A stretch of 64,000 bases of DNA, taken from positions 132,574,375-132,638,374 of the forward strand of contig OU015496.1 of assembly GCA_907164885.2 (NCBI GenBank), read 5' to 3'. Positions 22,216 to 34,569 of this stretch are shown here, piece by piece; the first letter of the stretch is position 1, and every line of letters starts with the position of its first letter. The notes under the pieces are model-generated. The model was given only the letters and a program-made list of their open reading frames with translations. It had not been told where the DNA came from and ran no database searches. This stretch comes from Dolomedes plantarius. Lineage: Eukaryota > Arthropoda > Arachnida > Araneae > Dolomedidae. The translations under genes and the position numbers were made by a program.

Positions 22216-23274
22216 GGCATGCACACAAATAGTCGAAAATTCTCGTCATCAGAAGAGAAAAACAAGGTTAGTCTAGATCTAAATTAATCCATTGGAAAAA
22301 GTTCCCAGTCAACAATTTCCCAACAAAACCCATCAATTAATTTCTAAGTTTTTCCCTGAAACCCCTAAGTTACTCTTCTATCTGTTCAGGATGACCTGGA
22401 GCAGAGTCGTTTTAAAAATACACTTAATATTCATAACAATTTTACATCGAAATGGTCCTGAGTCTTGAAGAAGATTGTATATCATCATTGGATAATAGAA
22501 ACAATAGGAAAGACATACAAATTATCTAAAAAAATATATCACTTAACATACAAAATATTACATTTACACACTAAAATATCAATCACATTTTTCACTTATC
22601 ACTTGGACGGTTATTAGATTTTATAAATAAAGTCTCTATCTTACCAGATGCTTACTCTGATCCTGAGTGGAGAATAATTTGACAGTGCTACAATCTGTCC
22701 ACTCACTCTCAAATCAAAAACAGTTCCATTTTCAATCACTTTCAGATGTACTTACTTTATTTACACAAATTAGGATGGAATATGAAAGTATACATGGATG
22801 AAAACAAACTCAATGATGAAAATTTTTATGGTCGACCATCATACTTGCCCCTGTAAGAACTCAGAGACATAACATATTAATAATTGAAACATACAGGTTC
22901 TATCAACTTTCCCATGGGATAATTTTTCTGTGTATTCTTAATTATCAGCATTATAATATTACATAACATCATTTTATTTTAACATAGGTTACAAGAGCGC
23001 TTTTCTATTCTCGAGTTATGCTACACACATAAATTTCACAGTAATTTTACAATTTATCTATAAATCAATTTACCCTTATCAAAACAAAAATATACTTGAC
23101 ACCTTTTCATTTCAAAAATTCACAATGATAGATTCATTATGTCAAAACACATAAGTTCTGATTAGTTGTGCAGAGTTGGGTCGGAGGAGAGCAGGTTCAA
23201 ATGATTTCCCACAGTCTTAACCACAACAATGGCTTTGGAAAAAAATATGTAGAGAGTGTTAGTGTGTTGGAATG
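22216..23274 (-). other. Internal noncoding part of the deleted LTR element
   Basis: AT-rich, no readable frame, no recognised motif. Origin inferred from its position between the two LTR pieces. Confidence 0.5.
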
Positions 23275-23327
23275 TTGTTACTTTCTTACTATTTTAAAGC
23301 CCCCTGTGAATTCTTAGTTAATGCTTA

Positions 23328-23330
<3 letters not shown>

Positions 23331-23412
<82 letters not shown>
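23331..23412. repeat. Compound (CA)n(TA)n microsatellite
   Basis: CA repeats, then TA repeats from about 23355; ends at the next transposon. Confidence 0.94.
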
Positions 23413-23414
<2 letters not shown>

Positions 23415-24040
23415 GGGTGTCCCAAAAATAACCGATGATTTCAAAAATAAATTAAAGCAAAACGGAAGGCGATAGAACTGTACGGTTTGCTGCATTCTGC
23501 TTAGGTAACCAAGGAATTTATACTCACCAATTTTCAAAATTAGTTGCAAAGTTTGTCAACAGACGGCGCTGCTCATTGGGAAAATCTATAAAAACAATGT
23601 TTTCAAAATAACCACCGTTTGCAGCAACAACGTGGCGCAGTCTGAGGTCAAAATTCGCAGACTCCCATGCAATTATTTCAGTTTGAATGTTTTGACAAAT
23701 AGCAGAGATGTATTGCTCCAGTTCATCTACAGTTCGTGGATGTGACGATACACATGGTCTTTGAAGTACCCCCAAAGAAAAAAAATTGAATGGCGTCAAA
23801 TCTGGAGAATAGGGAGGCCAATCCATGCCACTTTGAGGATGTTTCTTGGTTTGAAAACATTGTTTTATATTTTTCCCAGTCAGCAGCGCCATCTGTTGAC
23901 GAACTTTGTAACTAATTTTGAAAATTGATGAGAATAAATTCCCTGGTTACCTACGCAGAATGCAGCAAACCGTACGTTTTTATCACCCTCCGTTTATCTT
24001 TTATTGATTATTCAAATCGTAGGTCATTTTTGGGACACCC

Positions 24041-24042
<2 letters not shown>
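23413..24042 (-). mobile_element. Mariner-like element with about 165 bp terminal inverted repeats
   Basis: 630 bp, flanked by TA in (TA)n arrays. Ends CCGGGTGTCCCAAAAATNACC. The similarity between the two ends runs inwards for about 165 bp, past GTACGGTTTGCTGCATTCTG and GACGGCGCTGCT, so coding sequence lies partly inside the right-hand repeat. Only the transposase C-terminal part remains. Confidence 0.9.
23524..23892 (-). pseudogene. Mariner-like transposase, C-terminal part
   Basis: 122 open codons containing MDWPPYSPDLTPFNFFSLGV, the third catalytic motif (usual SPDLTPLDFFLWG), with the catalytic Asp changed to Asn. The ending has RLRHVVAANGGYFENI, the usual R.C..A.GGHFE tail. The first and second Asp are absent, so it cannot be active. 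Confidence 0.82.

Positions 24043-24112
<70 letters not shown>
24043..24112. repeat. (TA)n microsatellite
   Basis: TA array abutting the mariner-like element. Confidence 0.94.
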
Positions 24113-24116
<4 letters not shown>

Positions 24117-24633
24117 AAGGATTAAGTGGGGAAAGAATGATTACTCTAAATTTAAAGGGGGGCTTAGTAAATAATTTATTGTCCTGGCATAATTCGCCAC
24201 TACTCTCTTATTTTGGTTCGAAATGCATCGGGAGAAAAAGGGAAATCCCGGATTTTTCGTTGGGTTTGATTGACATCCGTGGTCACGCTCATGGTCCATC
24301 TCCGGTGTATGCATCACAGAGATCTTGTGGGCACTTGCGATGGCTTTAGATGGTAAAAGACAATAGCATTTTGGTCAGACGACGGAAAATTCTTGATTAA
24401 GACAGTCACGCGTCGCGCGGGAGCTTGATGAATTCTGGATAAAATTAACAGATTGAATCAGGTAGGAAATTATTGGGAAAATAAATTGTGGTAGATGTAT
24501 TAATTGTAGTTCTTTGCCACCGGCCTTTTAACTTCATTGACTGCTATAACTTTAATTATGTAGAGATAGATTTAAGGATTAGTAAGTTTGGATGTAAGAC
24601 GACGTAATGGGAAGGGTGTAAGTAGCGAGCGCA

Positions 24634-24635
<2 letters not shown>
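24113..24635. repeat. Possible solo LTR (TG...CA, 523 bp)
   Basis: Bounded by TGTCAAGGATTAAG and GCGAGCGCACCA, between (TA)n arrays. The first 95 bp are shared with 26797-26890. On the minus strand AATAAA lies near that shared end, which would fit an LTR read on the minus strand. No target duplication can be told from TA repeats, so the call is tentative. Confidence 0.4.

Positions 24636-24662
<27 letters not shown>
24636..24662. repeat. (TA)n microsatellite
   Basis: Short TA array. Confidence 0.88.
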
Positions 24663-24669
<7 letters not shown>

Positions 24670-25304
24670 GTTCCGTAAGTCACTCACTGACTGGCATACA
24701 ACGCACAAACCAAACAACTGCACCTAAAGGGCTGAAATTTTGCATGCCGATTCTTCTTATGGTGAAGGGGTGCACTAAGAGAGATTTTTGAAAAATTCTT
24801 CTTAGATTTTTTTAAATTAAATTTTTAATCTGTTTTAGTAACTTTTGTTAAGTTTGCATTTAAAATAATAAATCGAGGGTTATAAAATTTATATCAAGAA
24901 AAAGAGCATAAAAATTCCTTTAAAATGAAATCTTTTTCGAATCTTTACCTCTATTTTCTGATTTTTGGTGAATTTTTAAAGATTAATTTTTGAAATTTAA
25001 TTTATTGAATGCCGATCACGTGATTTCTTTTATGGTACTTTAAATAAATTTATCGTCACGTGCATAACAACTAAATAGACAAAAAAATACTTTTATTCTT
25101 GCTAATGCGGCAGATGATTAGACATTATTTTGTCTTTAAAAATATCCCTTACGATTTTTTTAAATAAATATATTTTTTTCTACATCAATTGTTATTGATC
25201 GTCGCATTTATTATAAATATATATATATTTTGGCATTAATTGCATACATTGACCGTTGTATTTAATTTGTATGAACTCCGTAGCGAAGTGCGGGTTTTCA
25301 GCTA

Positions 25305-25305
<1 letters not shown>
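24663..25305 (+). mobile_element. Helitron-like element (second family)
   Basis: Begins TATAAAGCAGTTCCGTAAGT and ends CTCCGTAGCGAAGTGCGGG, TTTTCAG, CTAG (25302-25305) followed by T. A weak GC hairpin precedes CTAG. It aligns to the interrupted copy at 19.0-21.6 kb. No coding capacity. Confidence 0.65.

Positions 25306-25373
<68 letters not shown>
25306..25373. repeat. (TA)n microsatellite
   Basis: TA array between two Helitron-like 3' ends. Confidence 0.93.
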
Positions 25374-25376
<3 letters not shown>

Positions 25377-25452
25377 TTGGCATTAACAGCATACATTGAC
25401 TGTTGTATTTAATTTAAATGTACTCCGTAGTGAAGCACGGGTATTTAGCTAG
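25374..25452 (+). mobile_element. Helitron-like 3' end, solitary
   Basis: About 80 bp matching the last 80 bp of the preceding element: GGCATTAACAGCATACATTG through ACTCCGTAGTGAAGCACGGG to CTAG at 25449-25452 and T. Confidence 0.7.
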
Positions 25453-26378
25453 TATAGATATATATGGCGAAACTTCTCTGTGGCGGACAGTAACGGTTCC
25501 AAAAATGTTATCGGTTCTGAACAAATTTGGACGTTAGAGGGGTGACCGACGAGAAAAGTTTACCTGTATATATATATAAATATGTATATTTATGTCTGTA
25601 CTTAGTTCATGTTTCCCAAAAATAACTTTTGTATGTTGTCTGCAATGATGTGATATTTTTTTCTAAACTCGGTTATAAAAGTACATTATCAGTTTTTTTT
25701 CTCTCCATTGTTCTCAGTATACTCATCATGAAACCTCGAATTCACTTATTATAACTAAATATGCGTCACTCGGGACATTTCGAAAAGTGGAATATTGATT
25801 TTATTTCAAGCATATATATAGGAACGCAAATGATAATTTGAAATTTAGTCGCAGTGCCGTCTGATGAAAACGAATCACGCAAATGTCACAGGTTTCGCTT
25901 TCCATTTTTCTATCTTTCTCTGTCTCAATGCTTTGAGAGACACAAAAAAAGTGCAGCTGTAATAGGGAAAAAAAGGTAAATATTTTGTGTGTATGTCGCA
26001 GGGTTTATTTTCGGGTAGCACTTCACGAGTTATTTTTACAGGGTCGAGAGATTCATTGATTTTTGTGAAAAGTTAATAATGTAATGGAGGGGAGACCGAA
26101 ACACTGCGCGTATTAGTCTGAGTTAAATTGGTACAAAGTGTATTTCCATTGTAACTGTTTGGAATAGGTGATAGAGGAAATAAGCTGTTATTACTATTTG
26201 TTTGCCGTGAAATATTTTGTTTAGAAATAATGACTTATTGATATAGTTGATGATCAAACCTGCAGAAAAAAACATTATGCTTACGAATTTGTAATTCCGA
26301 ATTTACGTGGTATATTGAAATCAATAAAAAGATCTAAAACCAGACGTTCTTCAAACAGTCAAATTTTAGTGTGTTTAT

Positions 26379-26382
<4 letters not shown>
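25453..26382. other. Unassigned AT-rich sequence
   Basis: No gene or repeat boundary recognised. Short TA runs near 25570 and 25812. Confidence 0.5.

Positions 26383-26448
<66 letters not shown>
26383..26448. repeat. (CA)n(TA)n(TG)n palindromic microsatellite
   Basis: CA repeats, TA repeats, then TG repeats, so the tract is a nearly perfect palindrome. A similar one lies at 52242-52320. Confidence 0.93.
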
Positions 26449-27420
<972 letters not shown>

Positions 27421-27780
27421 AAAAACAAACAAACCACACGCACGAAAAAACAAAAAAAGTGAAGTGATCGATCAGTCTCTTCATCAGGAGGCCTATCGGG
27501 GTCCGTCTCGTAAATAGAAATCTTTCTGATAGGATCAAGGTCAAACCAAAAAACATCACAAGGCCCCGAGATCCCTGTATTGAAAAATAATATTAAAAGC
27601 ATTAGATAAACTGAAATCACAATGTACAAAATCAAAAAATTACATGCTAACATACCAATACCTCGAAGTAAGTTAGCTTTTAAGTTTCTGTTTTAAGTGG
27701 GTTAGGCCTCCAGATGAAGCGGCCAGTCGATCACTTCGTTTTTTTGTGTTTCTGGTTTGTTTGTTTGTTTTCTGGCTATT
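27421..27780. repeat. Inverted repeat, about 75 bp arms
   Basis: Arms at about 27421-27497 and 27703-27780. Shared core: AGGCCTCCNGATGAAG, CGATCACTTCNNTTTTTTTG and GGTTTGTTTGTTT. The loop of about 200 bp has no recognised content. It may be a foldback element or an inverted duplication. Confidence 0.65.
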
Positions 27781-28073
<293 letters not shown>

Positions 28074-28986
28074 CTAGCGGCCCGTCCCGACTTTGTCCGG
28101 GTTGAACAAAATATTATACCTATAAATTTCCAGTTGATAGCCAATAAATTGTAAATCTTTTTTTACCTTAAATTTCCAATAAAAAGCATAGTTTCAAATG
28201 TAGTTTTCTTCAATAAACCCTTTAACGTTGCCAGTTTCAAAAATCCTTTTTGTATACATCAATACCTCCTCTACTTGAATCTTAAAAATATTAAACCTTT
28301 TCCTTACGGGGTGGGATAGCATATATCCGAAGCACATACTCTCGAAAAATACGGTGTGATGTCGGCATAGATATAGTCTCGAATTCCACTTCGTTGTGAC
28401 TTTCCTAACGGCTTTGCCCCCAAAGAACAATTGGGTGACATTCTGGGAACGGAGGGTGAAACTTGCTGAAAAGGACTGAATAATAATCTTTTGTCGTTCT
28501 AGCTAGAGGCTATTTCTTTTCAGGCGAGAGACATCAGAAGGGCGGTTCACCCGCGGTTCATCCATTTTCTACCTTTTCAGAGATGAAAGATTTACGGAGT
28601 GTCGATGAATTACTATTGAAATTCTTCTTCAATAGTAAGAAAGCAATAAGAAAACAATTAACCACTTTTTGGTCCCCCACTGGGTCTACTCCCTGACCCC
28701 CCACGCTGAATGTCCCCCACGTAAAATGGGGATAGGAAGTAGATAACATTTTCCCGTTGTAAAGAGCGATTTCGAAAAACGGACCCCGTAAGCTAAAGGG
28801 TGTTGCTATGATTACTTGACTGTGGTTGACAAAGGAAAAGATGTAAGGTACATTTTAATGTACAAAAGTTGTGCATTACCCACCACATAAAAATCTGCTT
28901 TCTCTTTTTATATATTATTATAGAAGTATAGATACACATTGGTATCCCAAAATTAGAATAAGAGATGAAATAAAAATACAAAAATA

Positions 28987-29550
28987 AAAAAGGATTTTAA
29001 GTAAAGAATTTTTTTAAATTATTTTAAGCACCTAAAATAATATTCAAATTAATATTACGTTATTTATTAATTAAAGTTAATTTTTTAAAAGAAAGAGGTG
29101 TGCTTGAGACCGTAGTTTTATTCAAAAATGAAAAAGGATTTTAAGTAAAGAATGTTTTTTTAATTACTTTAAGCACCTAAAATAGTATGCAATTTAATAT
29201 TACGTTAGTTATTAATCAAAGTTATTTTTTTAAAAGAAAGAGGTGTGCTAGAGACCGTAGTTTTATTCAAAAATAAAAAAAAGGATTTTAAGTAAAGAAT
29301 GTTTTTTTAATTATTTTAAGCACCTAAAATAGTATTCAAATTAATATTACGTTAGTTATTAATTAAAGTTAATTTTTTAAAAGAGAGAGGTTAAGAGATG
29401 AAATAAAAATACAAAAATAGAAAAAGGATTTTAAGTAAAGAATGTTTTTTTTAAATAATATTAAAATTTTTTTCAAATAATATTCCTAAAATAATATTCA
29501 AATTAATATTACGTTAGTAAATAATTAAAGTTAATTTTTAAAAGAAAATG
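28987..29550. repeat. Tandem array, four units of about 145 bp
   Basis: Units begin with AGGATTTTAAGTAAAGAAT at about 28991, 29135, 29282 and 29425; a fifth partial unit is at 29934. Each contains TTAAGCACCTAAAATARTAT and an AGGTGTGC/AGACCGTAGTTTTATT segment, lost in the last units. Array lies inside the Helitron region. Confidence 0.85.
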
Positions 29551-29652
29551 GCGTGCCGGAGAACGGCTAGGTTCGAACCACTAACGTCAGAACAGAAGCC
29601 CACCGCAATAACACCACGCTAAGGATCGTTGAAGACTTCGGCACAAAAAGCG
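29549..29652 (-). repeat. tRNA-like sequence (SINE head or pseudo-tRNA)
   Basis: On the minus strand TTAGCGTGGTGTTATTGCGG resembles an A box and GTGGTTCGAACCT is a good B box, about 45 bases apart. GTGCCG and CGGCAC can pair as the outer stem. I cannot identify an anticodon arm with certainty. Probably a tRNA-derived SINE head inserted in the Helitron. Confidence 0.5.
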
Positions 29653-30014
29653 GTAGAGGACAATAGCGGTAACAATGGAGATTGTTAGGATTAAGCCCCT
29701 AACTTTATTTCTACTGATCAGATATACATAATATATAGCCTATGTCCATCTGGAATAATGTACCTTTCAAACAGTGAAAGAATTTTTCAAATAGGTGCAG
29801 TGGTTCTGGAGATTACCCTCCACGTACAAAATCGCTCTCTCTTTATATATAAGTATAGATTATAGAAGTATAGATACACATTGGTATCTCAAAATTAGAG
29901 TAAGAGATGAAATAAAAATACAAAAATAAAAAAAGGATTTTAAGTAAAGAATGTTTTTTTAATTATTTTAAGCACCTAAAATAATATTCAAATTAATATT
30001 ACGTTACTTAATAA

Positions 30015-31175
30015 TTGTGTGCACGACCGCCATCTTGGATTTTTTTGCGCCAACTTGGCGATTTTACAGTGTTTCGAGGAGTGGAAAATTTCTCGCCAAT
30101 GTGTTTTAAGCGGTGTTTTCAAAACGCTGGACTTTGAATTTTTTTAGCTTTTTTAATAAAAACCTCCTGTTTAAATTATGAAACTTAGAAAAAATTTTGA
30201 AAAATCATTTAAACGTTGGACTTAGATTTAATTTTGGGTTTTTGATAAAAACCACTTTTTTGAAAAAATCATTCTCAAATATTAGAAATTTTGGGTTTTT
30301 CTTTTAGCTCTTTTAATAAAAACGACCTTTTTAAATTATGAAGCTTAGAAATATTTTTGAAAAATCATTTAATCGTTGGACTGAGATTTTTTTTTTGTCA
30401 TTTTTAATTAAAAACTACCTTTTCAAATTATGATCCATATGAAAAATTTGGTCAAATGAATTTTACTTACAGATAAAATTTCAATGCCATCTATTCAGTT
30501 TGCCCTAACCCTTTGACTAATAGCAATGAATCACCAAAATATTATGCCAATATATTGTTAATTAGAAAAAAATACAGCATTTTCGTACCACCTAAATAAC
30601 TTGGAATTTAAAAATTATCTAAAATTCAGCATTGAAAAATGTAAAATAATTATGAAACCATAAATTTGTGGTGAGTAACCAGATCCTCTTTTCTTCTTCT
30701 TTTTTTTTTTTTGGAATTATAAAATATTTAAAAATATATTGTATTTAAAATGTATACTGTATTTTACATTTTACGAAAAAATGATGGCAGATAATTTTTA
30801 CTTCAAATAAATGAAATGGTGTATCATTATAGTATACTAATTGACAATCAATAAACAAAATTAAAAGCAACTTAAATTTAATAAGTTAACGAAAAACTGA
30901 TAATGGATTCAAAAAATTTCAACAAAAAGACTATTAGTTTTAAAAATAATTTACTCTTTTGAGTATAGTCAATTTGACTCAGATTTCCAGGTCAAGGCCA
31001 AGATCTGACCTAAAATTATTATACTGTAATTAAAAGATCACATCAGAAATAACTGTTTGATCTTAAAATTAGAGAATTTGACAATGGGTTATTTTTACCA
31101 GAACGCAATAATTATCGCCATGCGAAATGCGCCAAACCCTGGCGGAAAAATCCAAGATGGCGGCCGTGCACACAA
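30015..31175. mobile_element. Non-autonomous DNA transposon, 1.16 kb
   Basis: Ends TTGTGTGCACGACCGCCATC and, inverted, TTGTGTGCACGGCCGCCATC, matching over about 33 bases to TTGGATTTTT. It interrupts the second Helitron block, since flanking sequence continues that block on each side. Interior AT-rich with repeated TTTTAGCTTTTTTAATAAAA-like segments (near 30145 and 30300), no protein. AAT may be duplicated at the ends; superfamily undetermined. Confidence 0.8.
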
Positions 31176-31356
31176 ATCTAGAGTATCCCCCCTAACTTTA
31201 TTTCTACTGATCAGATATACATAATATATAGCCTATGTCCATCTGGAATAATGTACCTTTCAAACAGTGAAAGAATTTTTCAAATAGGTGCAGTGGTTCC
31301 GGAGATTACCCTCCACGTAGAAAATCGCTCTCTCTCTTTATATATAAGTATAGATA

Positions 31357-31412
31357 TATGTGTGTGTGTGTGTGTGTGTGTGTTTGTTTGCACGTGCACA
31401 CACACACATATA
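31357..31412. repeat. (TG)n and (CA)n microsatellite
   Basis: TG repeats, a short TTTGTTTGCACG spacer, then CA repeats, forming an imperfect palindrome. Confidence 0.9.
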
Positions 31413-32555
31413 TATGTACCACAATATGTGATGAGCAAATATCGTGTTTGTTATTTGATAATAATCCAGATATGTTTACTAAAACCTGTCATAAATTCCA
31501 TAATTATTACAAGGATGTATTATATACCAAATGTGACATGCATATGGATTAAACTAAAAATTATTGAGATGAAATCCCTGATTCATAAAAAATAACTGTG
31601 TGATCGTAAGCTTTATTACACCATAATTTTAAAAAAATATTTCTAAAAATATGCGTCTACATTTACCATTACTATAAAAGCTGTAAAAATGTACGAAAAT
31701 GCAATAAAATGTCCAGAGTTATGTTGCATTTTACGTCACCATAACAAAGTCGGTGTTGACTTTACACTTTTTTACACTGAGTAAATTTTAGATTCTTCAG
31801 ATATTTATTATTTAAAAAAATGCCCTTTTCACATATATTTCGAAATTTAATATCGTAAAAAGATATTGGTTGAAATGGAAGAACACATTTATTTTCCCTT
31901 CTGATACCATTAAAGTTTATGCTGAAAGGATCGCTATTTTATATTTTTGTATAGTCCTTTGTTATGCCCTGTTTACGTATACTTAACTTATTGTTGGATC
32001 CATTGCATATTGTTGGATACAACTTTGGTGCATTAATATATTGTTAAATTTTATTTTTAATGTTTTACATTTGCATCGGATAAAATAACTTTCATATATG
32101 CTATAGCAATTAAGGCTTTTCATATCTTTTACCTCATTAACTTCTATTCTCAACATGAAATCTTTTAATTCTTGAGTGAAAATAAAATCCATACATAAAT
32201 TTCTATTAACCATTAAAAATTAATTAAAAATTTTACAAAATGGATTTTTTTAAGTACACAAATTTGATTAGTTATAAGAGTATTTTCGAATAAAAAAAAT
32301 GTAATGCAATATTTCTTGAGTTTGTTATAGTCAGCCATCTTTAATTAGATTTTTATCTTTTCCGTTTCTTTTAAAATATCACATTTCCGTGTAAAGATAT
32401 GTAAAAGGTAATTCATTATTTCTTTTTTAAATAAACATCTTGTAACAGAAGTGATATTGTTTATCTATTCTTAGATCGTCCAGAAAATCCATTTAGTTCG
32501 ACTCAAACGTTTCAGTTCAGTTCGAATTATTACGAACAACATTAAATACTTTCGT
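31413..32555. other. Unassigned AT-rich sequence
   Basis: No reading frame with recognisable content, no terminal repeats. Confidence 0.5.
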
Positions 32556-32725
32556 ATCTAGGCCGGATAGTGACACGTTAAATCCGTAGGCCAGAAAGTC
32601 ATACTACGAGGTCAGCCTTTGGGAGAAAGTACGAGCCCTCGAGATATCACCCTTGGGGTTGCTCGGTCAAAACTGATGTGGCACTAGGGGGTGGTGTTGA
32701 TGCCCCTATAAGGTACCCCCACCCC
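32556..32725 (+). repeat. Degenerate fragment of the 34.1 kb SINE family
   Basis: Shares with 34240-34340 the order GTAGGCC.GAAAGTC, GGGAGAA.GTACGA and GTTGCTCGGTC.AAA. Highly diverged; ends not resolved. Confidence 0.55.
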
Positions 32726-34125
32726 CATGATTCTACTTGATAAAGTGCGAATGTATTCATTGAAAAGTGCCTCGTATTGACAAACACTTAACTTATTTTA
32801 TTAATATTTAAAGCACTGTTAAAGTAAAAGTTGTATTTCATATATTCCTTTATTTTTTCGTAAAGTTCTGACATTTTTTGTGAGTATATAATATCGGCAA
32901 CTGATTCACTATTGTTGAAACATCCTAAATTAGTGCATTAGTACATATCCTCTTAACATTTTTTGTACAACCTTTCAGTAATGAAGGACGTTTGAATAGA
33001 TAGAGAAATTTCAGTATGTTTATATTTTAAGAACTAGTTTTTATTGTCTGATCGTAATCGGTCACATTAAGCTAAGAAGGATATAGAAATAGTATTAACA
33101 GTGAGAATAATTAAACTCAGATAAAACTCGCTAGACTGTAAATTGTAGTTAGAACAAAAATTAAGGTTCCTGGTAAATGTGTTCTAAAGTTATAAAAACA
33201 AGTTTGAAGTTTGATAACCGCATTTTACGCTTCTTAAAGAAAAAGTTGTCTTTATGTCTTACAGATGACAGCTCTTTGCAGACTCTTAACTGGAGAAACT
33301 TAATTTTGCTTGAAAAAATTGAAGGAATTTATATTAAAGCGAATCATGCTATTATATTTTCAGAAAACTGCTTTGGGATGTTTGAAAGGTTATACATTTT
33401 AGGTTTTGGGGGCTCACTAATGAAATACATATTAAAATACTTTAAAGGATATTATCCATATAAATCATATCCTGTATTTATACCGTTTTCAGAACGGAAA
33501 AAAAAGCTAAATGTGTTGTAAAATATCCAGACAAGCAGTTTGGTACTCCATTTTCTAGCCCATCGACGTGTGATCAATCAATTTTTCAACAACAAAACTT
33601 GACACGTATCTACCGCTATAAACAGCTACAGAATACATGATTAAACGTAGAAACCTGTATCGACAGACGCTCAGTTGCTACTGACATTCAATATTTTAAA
33701 TGGTTGCTGTCTTTCATGAACTTATCCTTTATCTTGTCCATATAAAAATATACTGGTTATTAATTATACATTCCTATAAGAAAAAAATTCAGTTGTTTTA
33801 GGTTTATTTATTTATTTATTTTAAAATAAAACCATCTCTTTTAAGAAAAGTAAGGGAATAATTAAGACAAAAACCTACTTTAGAAGTCATTTTGCTGTAC
33901 AAGTTAGGCCTATTATTATAATATAGGGAGGTAAGGGAAGAAAATACCTTCCCAGCGAGATTTAATAATCAGGAAAGCAATAAACGTTCATTAACATAAA
34001 TAAAAAAATCAACAAGTAACAATAAAAAACATCAGTATGCAAAACGCACTTGGAACAAGGACTTGTGTTCAACAAAGTAAAGTAATAGTCAAACTATTAA
34101 GTAAAGGAACGCCTTACATACGGAC
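32726..34125. other. Unassigned AT-rich sequence
   Basis: A 114-codon plus-strand frame at 33177-33521 has no family resemblance and ordinary AT-rich composition; I do not call it a gene. (TTTA)n near 33805-33823. Confidence 0.5.
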
Positions 34126-34127
34126 CC

Positions 34128-34569
34128 AAAGTAGCCTTGTGGTAGCGTGTTGGGATACGGCCTGTGGGGTGGTCGGTTCGAATCCTGCATTCGCCCCGTA
34201 AGACGTCATTAAATACCCTCGTGTATAACCTGGATGTGGGCACATTGAAACTGTAGGCCCGAAAGTCTATATAGTCATAGATGGTGGGAGAAGGTACGAC
34301 CCCACTAGATGTCGCGTATTGTGTTGCTCGGTCTAAATTGTGGTGGCAGCCTATTCACCGGCAGGGATTCAGTACCGTGGGACCTTAGTTGCGATGTCGG
34401 GCCCTGTCTCGTGCAATGGAGCGCCTTACATGTAAAGCAAACTGAAGAAGGTTTCAATTTAGCACACAGTATTCGGTTGTTGGAATCGATAGTGCTATCG
34501 GTATTTAATCGAGCAAGCGCATTTTAGTTTAAGCATAAAATATATGAAAGCATTTCCACAATTTAGGTA
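34128..34569 (+). mobile_element. tRNA-derived SINE, copy 1
   Basis: The head has an A-box-like TTGTGGTAGCGTGTTGGG (34137-34154) and the B box GGTTCGAATCC (34175-34185), the RNA polymerase III promoter elements of tRNA-derived SINEs. The body (about 34270-34569) is shared with 42984-43280 and ends with GCATTTCCACAATTTAGGTA. No clear poly-A tail. A 72-codon frame at 34309 is simply part of the repeat. Confidence 0.68.

Larger units (their letters stand above)
21669..23330 (-). mobile_element. Second LTR retrotransposon with internal deletion
   Basis: A 525 bp LTR at 21669-22193, an adjoining purine tract (minus strand), and a 56 bp piece of the other LTR at 23275-23330 sharing AAAGCCCCCTGTGAATTC. 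Between them lie 1.06 kb with no readable protein. Almost all of the 5' LTR, gag and pol are missing. The arrangement mirrors the element at 11497-15314. Clade unknown. Confidence 0.7.
28074..31354 (-). mobile_element. Helitron region with two 5' termini
   Basis: The minus-strand 3' end is at 28074: hairpin CCCGGACAAAGTCGGG, then ACGGGCCG, CTAG and T. Two 5' ends of the form A|TCTATACTTATATATAAAGA lie at 29859 and 31354. TC at the 5' end, hairpin plus CTAG at the 3' end and A/T flanks fit the Helitron family. The blocks 28915-29859 and 29860-31354 both begin TATAGAAGTATAGATACACA and share the last 160 bp, so the 5' part is duplicated head to tail. No Rep/helicase protein is visible. Confidence 0.75.

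Noticed and set aside
28991..29550. CRISPR-like spacing of repeated units
   Set aside because: Units are tandem and similar along their entire length, with no unique spacers, in a eukaryotic repeat.
33177..33521. 114-codon frame starting MCSKVIKTSLKFDNRILRFL
   Set aside because: No recognised motif, no splice or promoter context, and length is within chance for this composition. Not called as a gene.
34309..34527. Possible small protein MSRIVLLGLNCGGSLF, also at 43020
   Set aside because: The similarity between the two loci covers the whole SINE body including noncoding parts, so it reflects repeat copies and not protein conservation.
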